Source of the DNA: a bacterium D16-36
GTDB lineage: Bacteria > Bacillota > Clostridia > Lachnospirales > Lachnospiraceae
Reading direction: 5' to 3'
Length of the DNA: 44,206 nt
NCBI GenBank assembly: GCA_003611745.1
Contig: RAYF01000049.1
Span: forward strand, 1-44,206
Shown here: positions 1-7,697 of the stretch, one piece after another
How positions within the stretch are numbered: position 1 is the first letter of the stretch
Layout: each line of letters begins with the position of its first letter
Position numbers and translations under genes: made by a program
The notes under the pieces: generated by a model
What the model was told of the DNA's origin: nothing
Database searches by the model: none
Seen by the model: only the letters and a program-made list of their open reading frames with translations

Positions 1-483
1 ATACTCATAATAGATATATAGTCTATTATCCTATTTTTGACCAAATCAGTCGAGGTACATGCTATCTACCGTTTACAGCAAATCAAGTCATCTCCCCTAT
101 CTGCTGCCATCTTCCCACCCCTAAAAAACAGCACAAAAAAATACCCAGTTTCCTTGATTTTACTGGATATCCTCGAACTTCCTAAATATTTTATATATTT
201 TAAATTATTATTTTATAAAGTTTATAAAAATTTTATAATTGTGACTTATAAGTACAGTATATTAAAGCTTTTCCGCGCCATCTACCTCCGCAACATCAAT
301 TCTACCGAACCCTAATTATTTTTTATCTCATCCAACATAATAACACATCGATTGCACTTTTACTATAAGCAAACAATCACTAATTTCCGTTATTTTTCTT
401 GGATATTTTGCAGATTTTCCCCAAAAAAACAGATATTTTTCATTTTTTTGAGTAAAATCACCGAATACCAAACCGAACACACT
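1..483. other. AT-rich non-coding left edge
   Basis: No convincing gene is seen here. The one open frame on the plus strand (37-315) has low-complexity AT-rich coding, no clear ribosome binding site and no recognisable motif. The minus strand carries the 3' flank of the PIN toxin gene. No attachment site or inverted terminal repeat could be recognised at the edge of the window. Confidence 0.5.
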
Positions 484-903
484 CTACTTCAATAACTCTA
501 AGTAATCTCTTGGCAATATCGCCTTTATTTCTGACACTTTATAATCATTTAGATTTCTCGTTACAATATATTCTGCTCCATATGCCTTTGCACACTCCAT
601 CTGTAAGCAATCCTCAAAATCCGAAAAATCTTCATTTTGAAGTCCTGATATTAATTTACTCTTATCAATTCCCTCAACATCAAAAATTGAACAAAGATTA
701 GATAGTATCTCCCTGCGTTCCTTTGCATTATAATCCTTCCTTAATATAAAGAACATATTTGAAACAGAATGGGCTGTAATACATCCTTCAACCTTACCAT
801 CTACACAGACAGAAACTATATTAGATGCATCCTCATAAAATGGATCTCTTGTAAGAAGATAATCAAGTAATATATTGGTATCAATCAGAATCCTATTTAC
901 CAT
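484..903 (-). CDS. PIN-domain toxin (VapC-like) of a toxin-antitoxin pair
   Basis: A 139-aa PIN-domain protein, probably an RNA-cleaving toxin held inactive by the antitoxin encoded just upstream. The first acidic residue of the PIN fold is in the N-terminal motif ILIDTNILLDYL. The middle has the acidic stretch FSDFEDCLQ, and the C-terminal strand-turn EYIVTRNLNDY is the usual PIN ending. The start at 903 is chosen because a GGGAGG ribosome binding site lies 7 bases upstream; an upstream in-frame ATG at 939 would lie deep inside the antitoxin gene. The gene overlaps the antitoxin stop by 11 bases, so the two are probably translationally coupled. The family assignment is firm; the RNA target is unknown. 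Confidence 0.85.
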   Translation of the reverse strand: MVNRILIDTNILLDYLLTRDPFYEDASNIVSVCVDGKVEGCITAHSVSNMFFILRKDYNAKERREILSNLCSIFDVEGIDKSKLISGLQNEDFSDFEDCLQMECAKAYGAEYIVTRNLNDYKVSEIKAILPRDYLELLK

Positions 904-1117
904 ACTTTTCCTCCCTATAAGAAGCCAGTTCCGCATCATAATCTACAACAGTTCCTTTCTTGCGTAACTGCTCCAACCTTGCAAATGCACTTTCTCTTTT
1001 TGAATGATTATCATTATATAAGCCATTTACCCCCTGCATAATCTGTAGTACAAAACCTACTTTGTCTTCTGGCAACCTTTCTAATTCCCTCATTGCACTC
1101 TGTCTTAAAACTGTCAT
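893..1117 (-). CDS. Antitoxin partner of the PIN toxin
   Basis: A 74-aa charged protein directly upstream of, and overlapping, the PIN toxin. The N-terminus (residues 1-35) is a predicted helical segment. The C-terminal half is Lys/Arg/Glu-rich (ESAFARLEQLRKKG) with a DYDAELASYREEKYG end, the usual layout of an antitoxin with a DNA-binding or structured N-terminus and a toxin-wrapping tail. The start at 1117 follows an AGAGGTG ribosome binding site. It is called antitoxin from position, size and overlap, not from a recognised DNA-binding motif. Confidence 0.7.
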   Translation of the reverse strand: MTVLRQSAMRELERLPEDKVGFVLQIMQGVNGLYNDNHSKRESAFARLEQLRKKGTVVDYDAELASYREEKYGK

Positions 1118-1300
1118 AAAAGCACCTCTTTTCACACAGATTATTCTTAATCATAATAATTTCGCTGTAACCACTCACATTTCAATATCAATCATCACAA
1201 TTAGAACATCTGTATTAATTACCAAAAATCCAGCAAACAAATGAGTACAGAAGGATTTTCCAACTGTACTCATTAACTTTCGTTGTTTAAAAAAACACTT

Positions 1301-1375
1301 ACTTAACTTATCCCAGCGTAACATAACTTAACACAACGCATCCTAACACAACTAAGCATAGCGAAACGAAACCTA
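1301..1375. repeat. Degenerate pentanucleotide repeat, NCNNA x15
   Basis: Fifteen consecutive pentamers on the plus strand fit the pattern N-C-N-N-A (for example ACTTA, GCGTA, ACACA, TCCTA, ACGAA). On the minus strand each reads T-N-N-G-N. The period is exact over 75 bases although the variable positions differ, so it is not a simple microsatellite. Flanking sequence loses the register at both sides. Function is unknown. Confidence 0.75.
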
Positions 1376-1394
1376 AAGTGCCTAGCCTAAGATA

Positions 1395-1433
1395 AATAGC
1401 ATCCTCGAACCGTCCAAAGTTTAGGATGCTATT
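1395..1433 (-). other. Hairpin, 11-bp stem, 17-nt loop
   Basis: Arms AATAGCATCCT and AGGATGCTATT pair perfectly across a 17-base loop. It lies 105 bases past the stop of the second PIN toxin gene in the minus direction and has no long T-run, so termination is possible but not clear. The same AGGATGCTAT arm occurs in the secG terminator near 41.97 kb. Confidence 0.6.
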
Positions 1434-1455
1434 CTAAAACATTCTACTGAGGGCA

Positions 1456-1474
1456 ATCGGATATTGCATCCGAT
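1456..1474 (-). other. Hairpin, 7-bp stem, 5-nt loop
   Basis: ATCGGAT and ATCCGAT pair across the loop attgc. An alternative fold pairs GCAAT (1453-1457) with ATTGC (1463-1467), so the segment could switch between two stems. It lies downstream of the second PIN toxin gene. Confidence 0.5.
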
Positions 1475-1537
1475 AAACCTTTCTGATTAGATTATACACT
1501 AGGGCTGCTTGATTTTCAAGTGGCTCTTTGAATGTTT

Positions 1538-1972
1538 TCACTCCAATTCTTCCACCGTAATACACTTCACCTCCCTAAACTGCCTTAACTGCTTATCATT
1601 AGTAAGGAATAAATCACATCCCGTTATACAGGCTGTAGCCAATTGTAAAGCATCCATAGCCTTAAAATACCTATACTCTGCCCTAATCTGCGCTGCTTTG
1701 TCTGCTATAGTTTTATCAATGCTGACAATATTAATATCTAGCACATTCATTAATCGTTCAAAAGAAACAATATACTCATGTTGCCCAGTCCGATAAGGAA
1801 ATACTTTATATTCTTCAACTGTAATCACAGAAGTAATCATCCTTATATCACCCTTATAACTACTCTTGAAAAAATCCTTTGCCTTATCTGCATAATCAGG
1901 ATTTCCCACACTGCCTTCGATATAATATATAAATGGAGCTGTATCTATAAACACCTTTTTATAATCTGTCAT
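1538..1972 (-). CDS. PIN-domain toxin of a second toxin-antitoxin pair
   Basis: A 144-aa PIN-domain protein, probably a nuclease toxin. Visible motifs are FIDTAPFIYYIE near residues 8-19 (first catalytic Asp), YFKAMDALQLATA around residues 101-113 (third conserved Asp in the MDALQLA signature) and DLFLTND at residues 119-125. It is a different subfamily from the PIN protein at 484-903: the IDTAPFIYYIE start is typical of stand-alone VapC-like toxins. Its start overlaps the upstream antitoxin stop by 14 bases, and a GGAG site sits about 10 bases upstream. Confidence 0.87.
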   Translation of the reverse strand: MTDYKKVFIDTAPFIYYIEGSVGNPDYADKAKDFFKSSYKGDIRMITSVITVEEYKVFPYRTGQHEYIVSFERLMNVLDINIVSIDKTIADKAAQIRAEYRYFKAMDALQLATACITGCDLFLTNDKQLRQFREVKCITVEELE

Positions 1973-2180
1973 TTTCTCGCATCTCCTTCATATATCCATC
2001 AACATCCTGCCCTCTTTCACTTGGTATTACAAAACTATCCCAGTCAACTTCCTTTTTTATCTTCTCTCTTGGATAATCAAGCAGTGTAACAACAACTTCC
2101 ACACCTTCATAATCCTGTAAATCTTCATTTTCAACAACAACTGTATTACCTTTTATCACTCCTTTAACTGCCGCTAACAT
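1959..2180 (-). CDS. Antitoxin of the second PIN pair
   Basis: A 73-aa protein encoded directly upstream of, and overlapping, the second PIN toxin. Residues 1-35 (AVKGVIKGNTVVVENEDLQDYEGVEVVVTLL) look like a small beta-rich AbrB/DUF2281-type N-terminus. The C-terminal half is charged and ends in a helix (VDGYMKEMREND), as expected for a toxin-binding tail. A GGAGGG ribosome binding site precedes the start. Antitoxin function is inferred from gene order and size. Confidence 0.75.
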   Translation of the reverse strand: MLAAVKGVIKGNTVVVENEDLQDYEGVEVVVTLLDYPREKIKKEVDWDSFVIPSERGQDVDGYMKEMRENDRL

Positions 2181-2369
2181 CCCTGTTCCCTCCTGTCCAT
2201 TTTAGTGTTTAACTTTATTGGCTATATTATAACACCGATTCCGCTGTCTTACCACATATAAAAAATCCAATCCTATCCTCCATGAAACAACAATCTATCC
2301 AACTGATACCTGCAATACGCCACAAACTCATTATGTAATTCAATACATAGTATAAAACAAGGTGTTTGT

Positions 2370-3218
2370 CTATCCGTTGCCATCAGATGGATCCTCCGTA
2401 ACATCAACTGTTTTATCAGAAAATAATTCATTCCTGAAATATTCCTCCATAGCTTCTTCCTGTTCTTTTTCACAATCACAAAGGCAAAATCTGCATTTAT
2501 GCAACTCTTCCCTTTTCCCATCAATCATTATAATATACACTTTGTAATGCTTATATAATGTTCCTATGACTAAAAATTCTATTTCAGCATGAAGCAAAAA
2601 ACGAACATCTTTTATATCTATTAGATTTTCTTCTAACATTGTATTTGCATAATGCGATATTTCTTCTTTTATGCAATCTGGTACTGGCTGCTTGCGTTCA
2701 TCTGAAATCATATCAAGTATGATTTTTGCTCCATCATGGCTTTTTGTTATCAGTGCATCCCCCGGATGGGATGGTGGATTCAAGTCTATTGATACTGCAA
2801 ATTTAAAATCATCAAATTTATACTTACTGCTAAAATCCGATCTTAATTCTGATTCAGCTTCATAAAATTCACCATTACGGTTAATTTCTCTTTTATATCC
2901 ACATTCTGCCGCCATTAATAACAAATCATTGACTGTTTCAATTTCCATTTTCTTTCTACACTTAAAAAACTGTGAAATATTTGTTTTTGTGATAAACCTC
3001 CTTAATTTCTCTATAGAACAACAATAATTATTGACCGTTCTTTCACATGCACCCACATAAATTACTGTTTCATAATAAATATTCCCATTCAGGACAAAGA
3101 AATCAACGTGTCTTTTTTCTGCTTTATTTAATGTTACCCTGTAGTATATATTTGGCTTTATGCTTTTTAACGGATAATCCCCTTGTATATCTAATACAAT
3201 AAATCTACGCTTTCCCAT
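2370..3218 (-). CDS. Unrecognised 282-aa accessory protein
   Basis: I do not recognise a family. The protein is soluble with no signal peptide or membrane segment. It starts with a beta-rich stretch (FIVLDIQGDYPLKSIKPNIYYRVTLNK), has a central Asn/Pro region (SIDLNPPSHPGDALITKS) and a Cys-containing segment near the C-terminus (HKCRFCLCDCEKEQEEA), where three or four Cys could bind a metal. The start at 3218 has a GGAGG site upstream. It lies on the same strand as the LexA-type gene, 40 bases downstream of it, so the two may be co-transcribed. Confidence 0.7.
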   Translation of the reverse strand: MGKRRFIVLDIQGDYPLKSIKPNIYYRVTLNKAEKRHVDFFVLNGNIYYETVIYVGACERTVNNYCCSIEKLRRFITKTNISQFFKCRKKMEIETVNDLLLMAAECGYKREINRNGEFYEAESELRSDFSSKYKFDDFKFAVSIDLNPPSHPGDALITKSHDGAKIILDMISDERKQPVPDCIKEEISHYANTMLEENLIDIKDVRFLLHAEIEFLVIGTLYKHYKVYIIMIDGKREELHKCRFCLCDCEKEQEEAMEEYFRNELFSDKTVDVTEDPSDGNG

Positions 3219-3258
3219 TATTCTGATTCCTCCACTTCCAATTATCCCCTATCCCCCG

Positions 3259-3507
3259 TTACTCCCCAACTTTCCTAAACTCATAGCCAATTAGCCGTAT
3301 CGCCCTTGGCGAATTCCTCTTTACCACAATCTGCCCATCCGCTTCCAGCCTCTGGAGATAATAGAATACCGTGCCAGATGATGCCAGCCCCGTCCCTGCA
3401 CAGATATCCCTTATGCTTGGCGCATAGCCATTTTCCATAAAATATCCCACAATGCACTGGTAAACCTTATCAATTGTACTGGTTCCATTTGTTTTTATCC
3501 CGTCCAT
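3259..3507 (-). CDS. LexA-type winged-helix DNA-binding protein, no protease domain
   Basis: An 82-aa protein that corresponds only to the N-terminal DNA-binding domain of LexA: a first helix (KVYQCIVGYFMENGYAPS), the recognition helix-turn-helix (IRDICAGTGLASSGTVFYYLQRLEADG) and a wing (QIVVKRNSPRAIRL). The autocleavage domain of LexA is absent, so it cannot respond to RecA by self-cleavage. Such short forms are common on mobile elements as local regulators. A close RBS precedes the ATG. Target genes are unknown. Confidence 0.85.
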   Translation of the reverse strand: MDGIKTNGTSTIDKVYQCIVGYFMENGYAPSIRDICAGTGLASSGTVFYYLQRLEADGQIVVKRNSPRAIRLIGYEFRKVGE

Positions 3508-3588
3508 AACTGCTCCTTTCCTGTATGAGTTTCTTCCTTATATAATAATATAATAGTTTCCCATCACAGCAGCTTGATATGGTTCTGC

Positions 3589-4230
3589 CTATCTGCCTGC
3601 CTTTAAAATACCAGCATACTTATAAAATGTACTAACCGCTATGCCTTGTAACTTTGCAAACTGTACAACGGTAATACTTCCATATTCCCCAGACTGGAAC
3701 TTGCTATATTCCCTGGCAAACTCCTTTGGTACGCCAGTAGCAGGCCTGCCCAATTTCTTTCCCTTTGCCCTTGCCATATCAAGCCCCTGCATAACCCTGT
3801 CATGTATCTTCTCTTTTTCCTGCTGTGCTATATGGGCTTTTAAAGTAACGAAGATATCTATAATCATTTTTGACAAGCTGTCATCATTCATCTTTTCCCA
3901 ATCGTTCAGAAACGGGACATCCAAAGCAACAACACGGATTCCTCTTGACTGCAAATCCTTAATTTCCACAATCACATCATCCGCATTTCTTCCCAGACGG
4001 TCTATATCTGATACAACCAATACATCGCCATTCCTGAGTTGTTTCTTCATGCTATGGTAATTTGGCCTGTTTTCCGCTTTTGTCCCACCTGTAATAATAT
4101 CTGAGATAAATTCATCAATCCCAAATCCATTATTTATGGAATACTCTGTAATTGCCTGCTTCTGTCTGTCCAACTTCTGGTTTTTGTGGTTTGTTGATAT
4201 CCTCATGTAGGCAAATATTTTATTTTCCAT
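3589..4230 (-). CDS. Serine recombinase, resolvase/invertase type
   Basis: A 213-aa small serine recombinase. The N-terminal catalytic domain holds the nucleophile Ser12 (FAYMRIST), the conserved SDIDRLGRN and QEKEKIHDRVMQGL segments, then a GKKLGRPATG linker and a short C-terminal helix-turn-helix (FAKLQGIAVSTFYKYAGIL). The size and architecture match resolvases and invertases rather than large serine integrases, so it is more likely to resolve multimers or invert a segment than to integrate the element. The start at 4230 is chosen because GGAGGG lies 6 bases upstream; an in-frame ATG at 4236 would leave no spacing. Confidence 0.92.
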   Translation of the reverse strand: MENKIFAYMRISTNHKNQKLDRQKQAITEYSINNGFGIDEFISDIITGGTKAENRPNYHSMKKQLRNGDVLVVSDIDRLGRNADDVIVEIKDLQSRGIRVVALDVPFLNDWEKMNDDSLSKMIIDIFVTLKAHIAQQEKEKIHDRVMQGLDMARAKGKKLGRPATGVPKEFAREYSKFQSGEYGSITVVQFAKLQGIAVSTFYKYAGILKAGR

Positions 4231-4384
4231 CCGCATCCCTCCACAAAATCCATGGCTATTTTCATGTATGGTTTTTGCACCATATTCCAAGAGAAACAGC
4301 CCTAAATTTCCCCTACACAAAAACAAATGTTTTTATGTAATGTTTCCCCATACAAATCCACAGGTATTTTTCCAGCCCACGCCG

Positions 4385-4786
4385 CTACAGATAATCCGAG
4401 TACCTAATCTTCACTGCCTCAAGAAAATACCTCACATATTCACAGCACATAATCTCTGACACACTGTAGCACCTGCATTCCCCCAGCCTGTCACTCTGGC
4501 TGCCATAATCATAGACGCTTACTGCCCTGTCTGTGTATAGGGCAAAAGCAAGCCTGGTAACTTTCCTACTGCTGTCTGTCTGCCAGCCCCCATGCAGGCA
4601 TCCCGTGTTGATGCACCCCGTGCCAAAATCATAGATATCATGGATGTGCCCCCTTGTATTCCCATCAACCCCAAGGCAGTATACCAGTGCTTTATGGTGC
4701 GGATCACTGCATCCGCATTTATTAAGATAATGGCTGTAAAATTTCTTATGCTGCGCATCCCTGAAAATCCCTTCATTATCTGCCAT
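4385..4786 (-). CDS. DUF6075 family protein
   Basis: A 133-aa protein matching the DUF6075 pattern as I know it: an N-terminal FRDAQHKKFYSHYLNKCGCSD segment, then HHKALVYCLGVDGNTRGHIHDIYDF, then RLAFALYTD and a Cys-rich C-terminus (CRCYSVSEIMCCEYV). The many conserved Cys and His suggest metal binding, but no function is established. This family is frequent in conjugative and phage-like elements of gut Clostridia. The start at 4786 is preceded by GGGAAGGGG. Confidence 0.8.
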   Translation of the reverse strand: MADNEGIFRDAQHKKFYSHYLNKCGCSDPHHKALVYCLGVDGNTRGHIHDIYDFGTGCINTGCLHGGWQTDSSRKVTRLAFALYTDRAVSVYDYGSQSDRLGECRCYSVSEIMCCEYVRYFLEAVKIRYSDYL

Positions 4787-4803
4787 ACTGTTTCCCCTTC
4801 CCT

Positions 4804-5055
4804 TTATTCCTGCATCTTCCCCAAAACCATCCCAAGCCTGCAAGCCATTTTATATATTGGATTCCTAGCAATTTTCCGTTTCCTCTCTTCCTCTATCCTT
4901 ACTTTGCGTTCCATCCTGTCCATATAAGCAAGCGTTTTATCCGTCTCAACATAATCTACCATCTGTGACGGCGTAAGGCTTTCATATGGCGTTTTCAAGT
5001 TCGTGTCGATAACTTCTGTCCCATCGGCACATGGGATGATCCTGAAATTAAACAT
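4804..5055 (-). CDS. Small conserved-looking protein of unknown function
   Basis: An 83-aa protein: a short beta-rich N-terminus (FNFRIIPCADGTEVIDTNLKT), a predicted helix (LTPSQMVDYVETDKTLAYMDRM) and a very basic stretch (RKVRIEEERKRKIARN) that could touch nucleic acid. The gene ends 17 bases before the DUF6075 start and follows the DUF262 gene closely, so it is part of the same unit. The start at 5055 has a GGGGAGG site. I recognise the pattern from mobile elements but no named family. Confidence 0.75.
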   Translation of the reverse strand: MFNFRIIPCADGTEVIDTNLKTPYESLTPSQMVDYVETDKTLAYMDRMERKVRIEEERKRKIARNPIYKMACRLGMVLGKMQE

Positions 5056-5123
5056 ACTGCCTCCCCTTTCTGATATGGCAGCCAGTACATTTCTGACTGC
5101 CATGCCTTAAATTTCCACAACGG

Positions 5124-6140
5124 TTACACTGCCATCTTCTGCCCATGGAAAAATGCGCCATAATGCTTTGCTATTTCATCCAGCCTTTTCCTTACCGCTT
5201 CTTTCCTTGCTGAGCCGCTCCCTGCCGCATCATTATAGACACTGCTGATGGATGCCGATTTCTTCCCTGCAAAGAACGTGGCAAACCATTCCGCAAACTG
5301 TTTATCCGACACCCCGTCCTCAATGGATCTCCATACAACAGGCACAATACTTACCATGTGCGTCCTTGTAAGGATCCGCTTCGCAACCTTTTTATCCTCT
5401 ATCATCCCATGCACCGCAAGGATCCTGTCATAGATTTCAAGCAGCTGCACCTGCTCTTCTTCCGTGACCTCCATTTCTGCCATAAGCGGGCGGATATACT
5501 TTGTTTCCAGTGACGGCTCTTTCCCGTGGAGGACTGCATAGGATTTTACTACGATATCCTCATGGGTATAGCGCTCAAATGCCTTTTCTGTCAGTGCTGA
5601 CTTAAATAAGGCATGTTTCCCTATTTCCCTGATGGCATCCCCGGACTTTGCCTTTACCCGGCTCAGCTCTATGGCAGACAGCGGCTTTCCATTGTTCAGG
5701 CGGAAAAACATTTCCGATATCTCATCATCCGTTATCCCGTCAAAGTAATATACCGTCAGGGGATAGGCATTCAATTCATCCTGAAGTGATTCTTCCATTT
5801 CGTCAAAATGGAGCGTATTAATGTCTACCATATCCATTGTCCCATCTTCATTTTCCACGTCCACCTCCGGTATCCCTTCCAACTCAAACTTCCCACTGAT
5901 AAAATCAACAATGGCATTCGTGCGCTGTTTCCCATCCAGCATGTCATAACATCCACCGCCTTTCACCGCATAAAACGGCGGTATGGGATAGCCCGTAAGC
6001 ATGGAATGTATTAAGAGCGATTTCCTCTGCACATCCCATACAAGCCCACGCTGTACCGCATTGTCAAACTTGATCTCCCCCCTCTGCACCATTCTGCATA
6101 ACTGCCTTGCATTCCATTCCAGCTTTGCCTGTTTCAACAT
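5124..6140 (-). CDS. DUF262 domain protein (GmrSD-N/ParB-like fold)
   Basis: A 338-aa protein with a DUF262 N-terminus. Residues 1-80 carry the ParB/sulfiredoxin-like nucleotide-binding core (FDNAVQRGLVWDVQRKSLLIHSML, then YDMLDGKQRTNAI with the DGKQR signature). Residues 140-160 hold FFRLNNGKPLSAIELSRVK, also typical. The C-terminal third is helical, and there is no DUF1524 HNH domain, unlike full GmrSD-type anti-phage enzymes. In phage-like elements such lone proteins occur often; whether this one restricts DNA, binds DNA or hydrolyses NTP is open. A GGAGG site precedes the ATG. Confidence 0.88.
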   Translation of the reverse strand: MLKQAKLEWNARQLCRMVQRGEIKFDNAVQRGLVWDVQRKSLLIHSMLTGYPIPPFYAVKGGGCYDMLDGKQRTNAIVDFISGKFELEGIPEVDVENEDGTMDMVDINTLHFDEMEESLQDELNAYPLTVYYFDGITDDEISEMFFRLNNGKPLSAIELSRVKAKSGDAIREIGKHALFKSALTEKAFERYTHEDIVVKSYAVLHGKEPSLETKYIRPLMAEMEVTEEEQVQLLEIYDRILAVHGMIEDKKVAKRILTRTHMVSIVPVVWRSIEDGVSDKQFAEWFATFFAGKKSASISSVYNDAAGSGSARKEAVRKRLDEIAKHYGAFFHGQKMAV

Positions 6141-6168
6141 CTTTTTTACCTCCGTAATATAAAATTAA

Positions 6169-6621
6169 TCACCCAAAAAACTTGTCCAGCAGAACCTTTA
6201 TCACTGCCCTTTTTAACTCATTGGTATATTCCGACAGGTCAACTGTAATATCCGCACATGCCTCCATCCTTGCATCTTCCGCATCATGGAAACCTGCCAC
6301 GATGCTGTATGAGATTGGCTTCCCTGCCTCAAACACAACAGAAAGGTAAGTGTAGTCCATTACAACAGATTTGCCACTCCATTGGATTCTGTGCCTTTTA
6401 AGCTCTGGATGTTCCATATACCATTTTTCCCACTTTCCAGCATACTGTGACTTTGCCACCCCAACCGCTTTATCCACTTCCTCTTTCAGTTCTTCAGACA
6501 TATCACAGATATCAATGGACACACTCATGTAGTCTTCATCAAATGTAAGGCTGCCAAGCTCAATGCACCCGATATCCACCGTCTCCTTTCTCGCTTTCCA
6601 TTTCACCATGTTAAAAACCAT
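6169..6621 (-). CDS. Unknown accessory protein of about 150 aa
   Basis: No family recognised. It is an alternating beta/helix protein with a Trp-rich centre (GKWEKWYMEHPELKRHRIQWSGK) and a C-terminal helix (LKRAVIKVLLDKFF). It is upstream of the DUF262 gene by 28 bases on the same strand. The ATG at 6621 has AAGG directly abutting it. A second in-frame ATG at 6609 has AAGGATGG about 8 bases upstream and may be the real start, giving 146 aa. Confidence 0.7.
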   Translation of the reverse strand: MVFNMVKWKARKETVDIGCIELGSLTFDEDYMSVSIDICDMSEELKEEVDKAVGVAKSQYAGKWEKWYMEHPELKRHRIQWSGKSVVMDYTYLSVVFEAGKPISYSIVAGFHDAEDARMEACADITVDLSEYTNELKRAVIKVLLDKFFG

Positions 6622-6730
6622 CCTTTCTTTATGTAATGTAAAATTAAATCCCTTCCCATGGCATTACTGCCAAAAGACAGGCGGAGGACTGAACCTCCCA
6701 CGGCTTAACCGCCACCTGCTGTTAAAATCC
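6622..6730 (-). other. Intergenic spacer with small hairpins
   Basis: Between the 51-aa gene and the 150-aa gene is a hairpin with stem GGAGG/CCTCC and loop actgaa (6683-6698), and a smaller one GGC/GCC at about 6660-6671. Nearby segments can also pair (GGCGG with CCGCC), so the whole spacer may fold as one branched structure. Confidence 0.5.
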
Positions 6731-6886
6731 CTATGCCTGCCTATGTACTTTCTTTGGCCTGTCCTCTGCCCACTTGACAGAACCGCCTGCAAAGTTAGCC
6801 TTTGGCATGTATATCCTGCTCCTGCCTACCTTAGTCACTACGCCGTCCTTTGTCTTGACCGCAAAATTTGCTTTTACCCTCAGCAT
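6731..6886 (-). CDS. Small basic protein, 51 aa
   Basis: A short open frame read from the sequence: it begins MLRVKANFAVKTKDGVV, continues with GRSRIYMPKANFAGGSV and ends KKVHRQA. A GGGGGTG site sits 6 bases before the ATG. Codon use and spacing fit the neighbours, and it fills an otherwise unexplained gap. It is rich in Lys/Arg and has internal similarity (KANFAVK and KANFAGG). Function is unknown. Confidence 0.65.
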   Translation of the reverse strand: MLRVKANFAVKTKDGVVTKVGRSRIYMPKANFAGGSVKWAEDRPKKVHRQA

Positions 6887-6939
6887 CACAATCACCCCCT
6901 TTCTGTAGATGATTTAGTGGTGTTACTGTTGCCAGCGCG

Positions 6940-7257
6940 CTAACTGATCCTTAACGGCCTTACAACTGTTGTCTTAAATAAAACGGATGTATCAATGCCC
7001 TCCGTATCCACTACAGCCCTTATCTGGGGAATATTGAGGAATTCCAATACTTTTTCCTTTATTGCCGTTTCCCTCTCCATCTCTTTATAGGAAATGGAGT
7101 AGCCGTAGCCAATATACTTTGTCTGCCCGGTTTCATCCATGAAATCTTTCACTGTCTGCTCCAACGGCTTCAGCTTTTCATCTGCCTTCTTCTTGATGCT
7201 CTTGTAATTTTTGATCGTCACCACATTTTTATTTAACTCTTCTACGTTTATACACAT
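6940..7257 (-). CDS. Unknown 105-aa accessory protein
   Basis: A helical N-terminal half (MCINVEELNKNVVTIKNYKSIKKKADEKLKPLEQTVKDFM) is followed by a short beta hairpin (YIGYGYSISYKEME) and a helical segment (IKEKVLEFLNI). The layout resembles small phage proteins that accompany DNA metabolism genes, but I cannot name a family. A GGAGGA site lies 7 bases before the ATG. Confidence 0.75.
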   Translation of the reverse strand: MCINVEELNKNVVTIKNYKSIKKKADEKLKPLEQTVKDFMDETGQTKYIGYGYSISYKEMERETAIKEKVLEFLNIPQIRAVVDTEGIDTSVLFKTTVVRPLRIS

Positions 7258-7464
7258 CCCTTTGTCCTCCTTATAATATAATCCACAGCCGCAAGGGAAT
7301 CTTCTGGGCTATCCCTCTCCTTTTCTGATACCGTCACCAGTATATTGCCCTTGCTTTATGGGTGCTTTCGGCTTGCCCGGCTGTTTACTGCTTATTGGAA
7401 TGTATCTATCCCGACGCTCTGTTGTGGGCGTTTCGTCTTAATTTTCAAAGACTCGTCAGGGGAT
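7258..7464. other. Spacer without a gene
   Basis: No coding frame with an RBS is seen. Several short self-complementary stretches occur, such as the segment around 7432-7455, but none is as strong as the hairpins elsewhere in this element. Confidence 0.4.
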
Positions 7465-7641
7465 TTAATCTATTACAGTTGTAAAGTAATTATCAATTAC
7501 GATTTTATCACCCGGTTTAATTGTGCTTGCACTTACACATTTACAACCTCTTGGAGAGTTATCTTTTTTCGAGAATGTCGAAACACCTTTGTTGATCAAA
7601 TCCTGAACCTCTTTCATCGTGATTGTTCTAATTTTTGCCAT
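7465..7641 (-). CDS. Small protein, 58 aa, basic
   Basis: Read directly from the minus strand: MAKIRTITMKEVQDLINKG at the start, then STFSKKDNSPRGCKC, ending GDKIVIDNYFTTVID. A GGTGAGG site lies about 9 bases upstream of the ATG. The two close Cys (GCKC) are notable. Same strand and direction as its neighbours, 57 bases downstream of the next small gene. Function unknown. Confidence 0.65.
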   Translation of the reverse strand: MAKIRTITMKEVQDLINKGVSTFSKKDNSPRGCKCVSASTIKPGDKIVIDNYFTTVID

Positions 7642-7697
7642 ACCACGTTACCTCACCTTCATGTATCTTATTTCAACCTTTGCATTTCTTTGCTTAA

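Larger units (their letters stand above)
1118..1537. other. Gap between two toxin-antitoxin pairs, with a pentamer tract and two hairpins
   Basis: There is no gene here. The gap holds a 75-bp tract with 5-base periodicity (1301-1375), an 11-bp-stem hairpin (1395-1433) and a 7-bp-stem hairpin (1456-1474), each entered separately. The last two lie downstream of the second toxin gene in its direction of transcription, so they may end or stabilise its transcript. Confidence 0.7.

Noticed and set aside
37-315. 92-aa plus-strand frame at the left edge
   Set aside because: Low complexity, no RBS and no motif; it reads as AT-rich non-coding sequence.
2273-2524. 83-aa minus-strand frame overlapping the 282-aa gene
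   Set aside because: It overlaps the 282-aa gene in another frame and has no independent support.
3589-4230. Integrase of the element
   Set aside because: The resolvase-size protein lacks the large C-terminal domains of serine integrases; resolvase or invertase is more likely.
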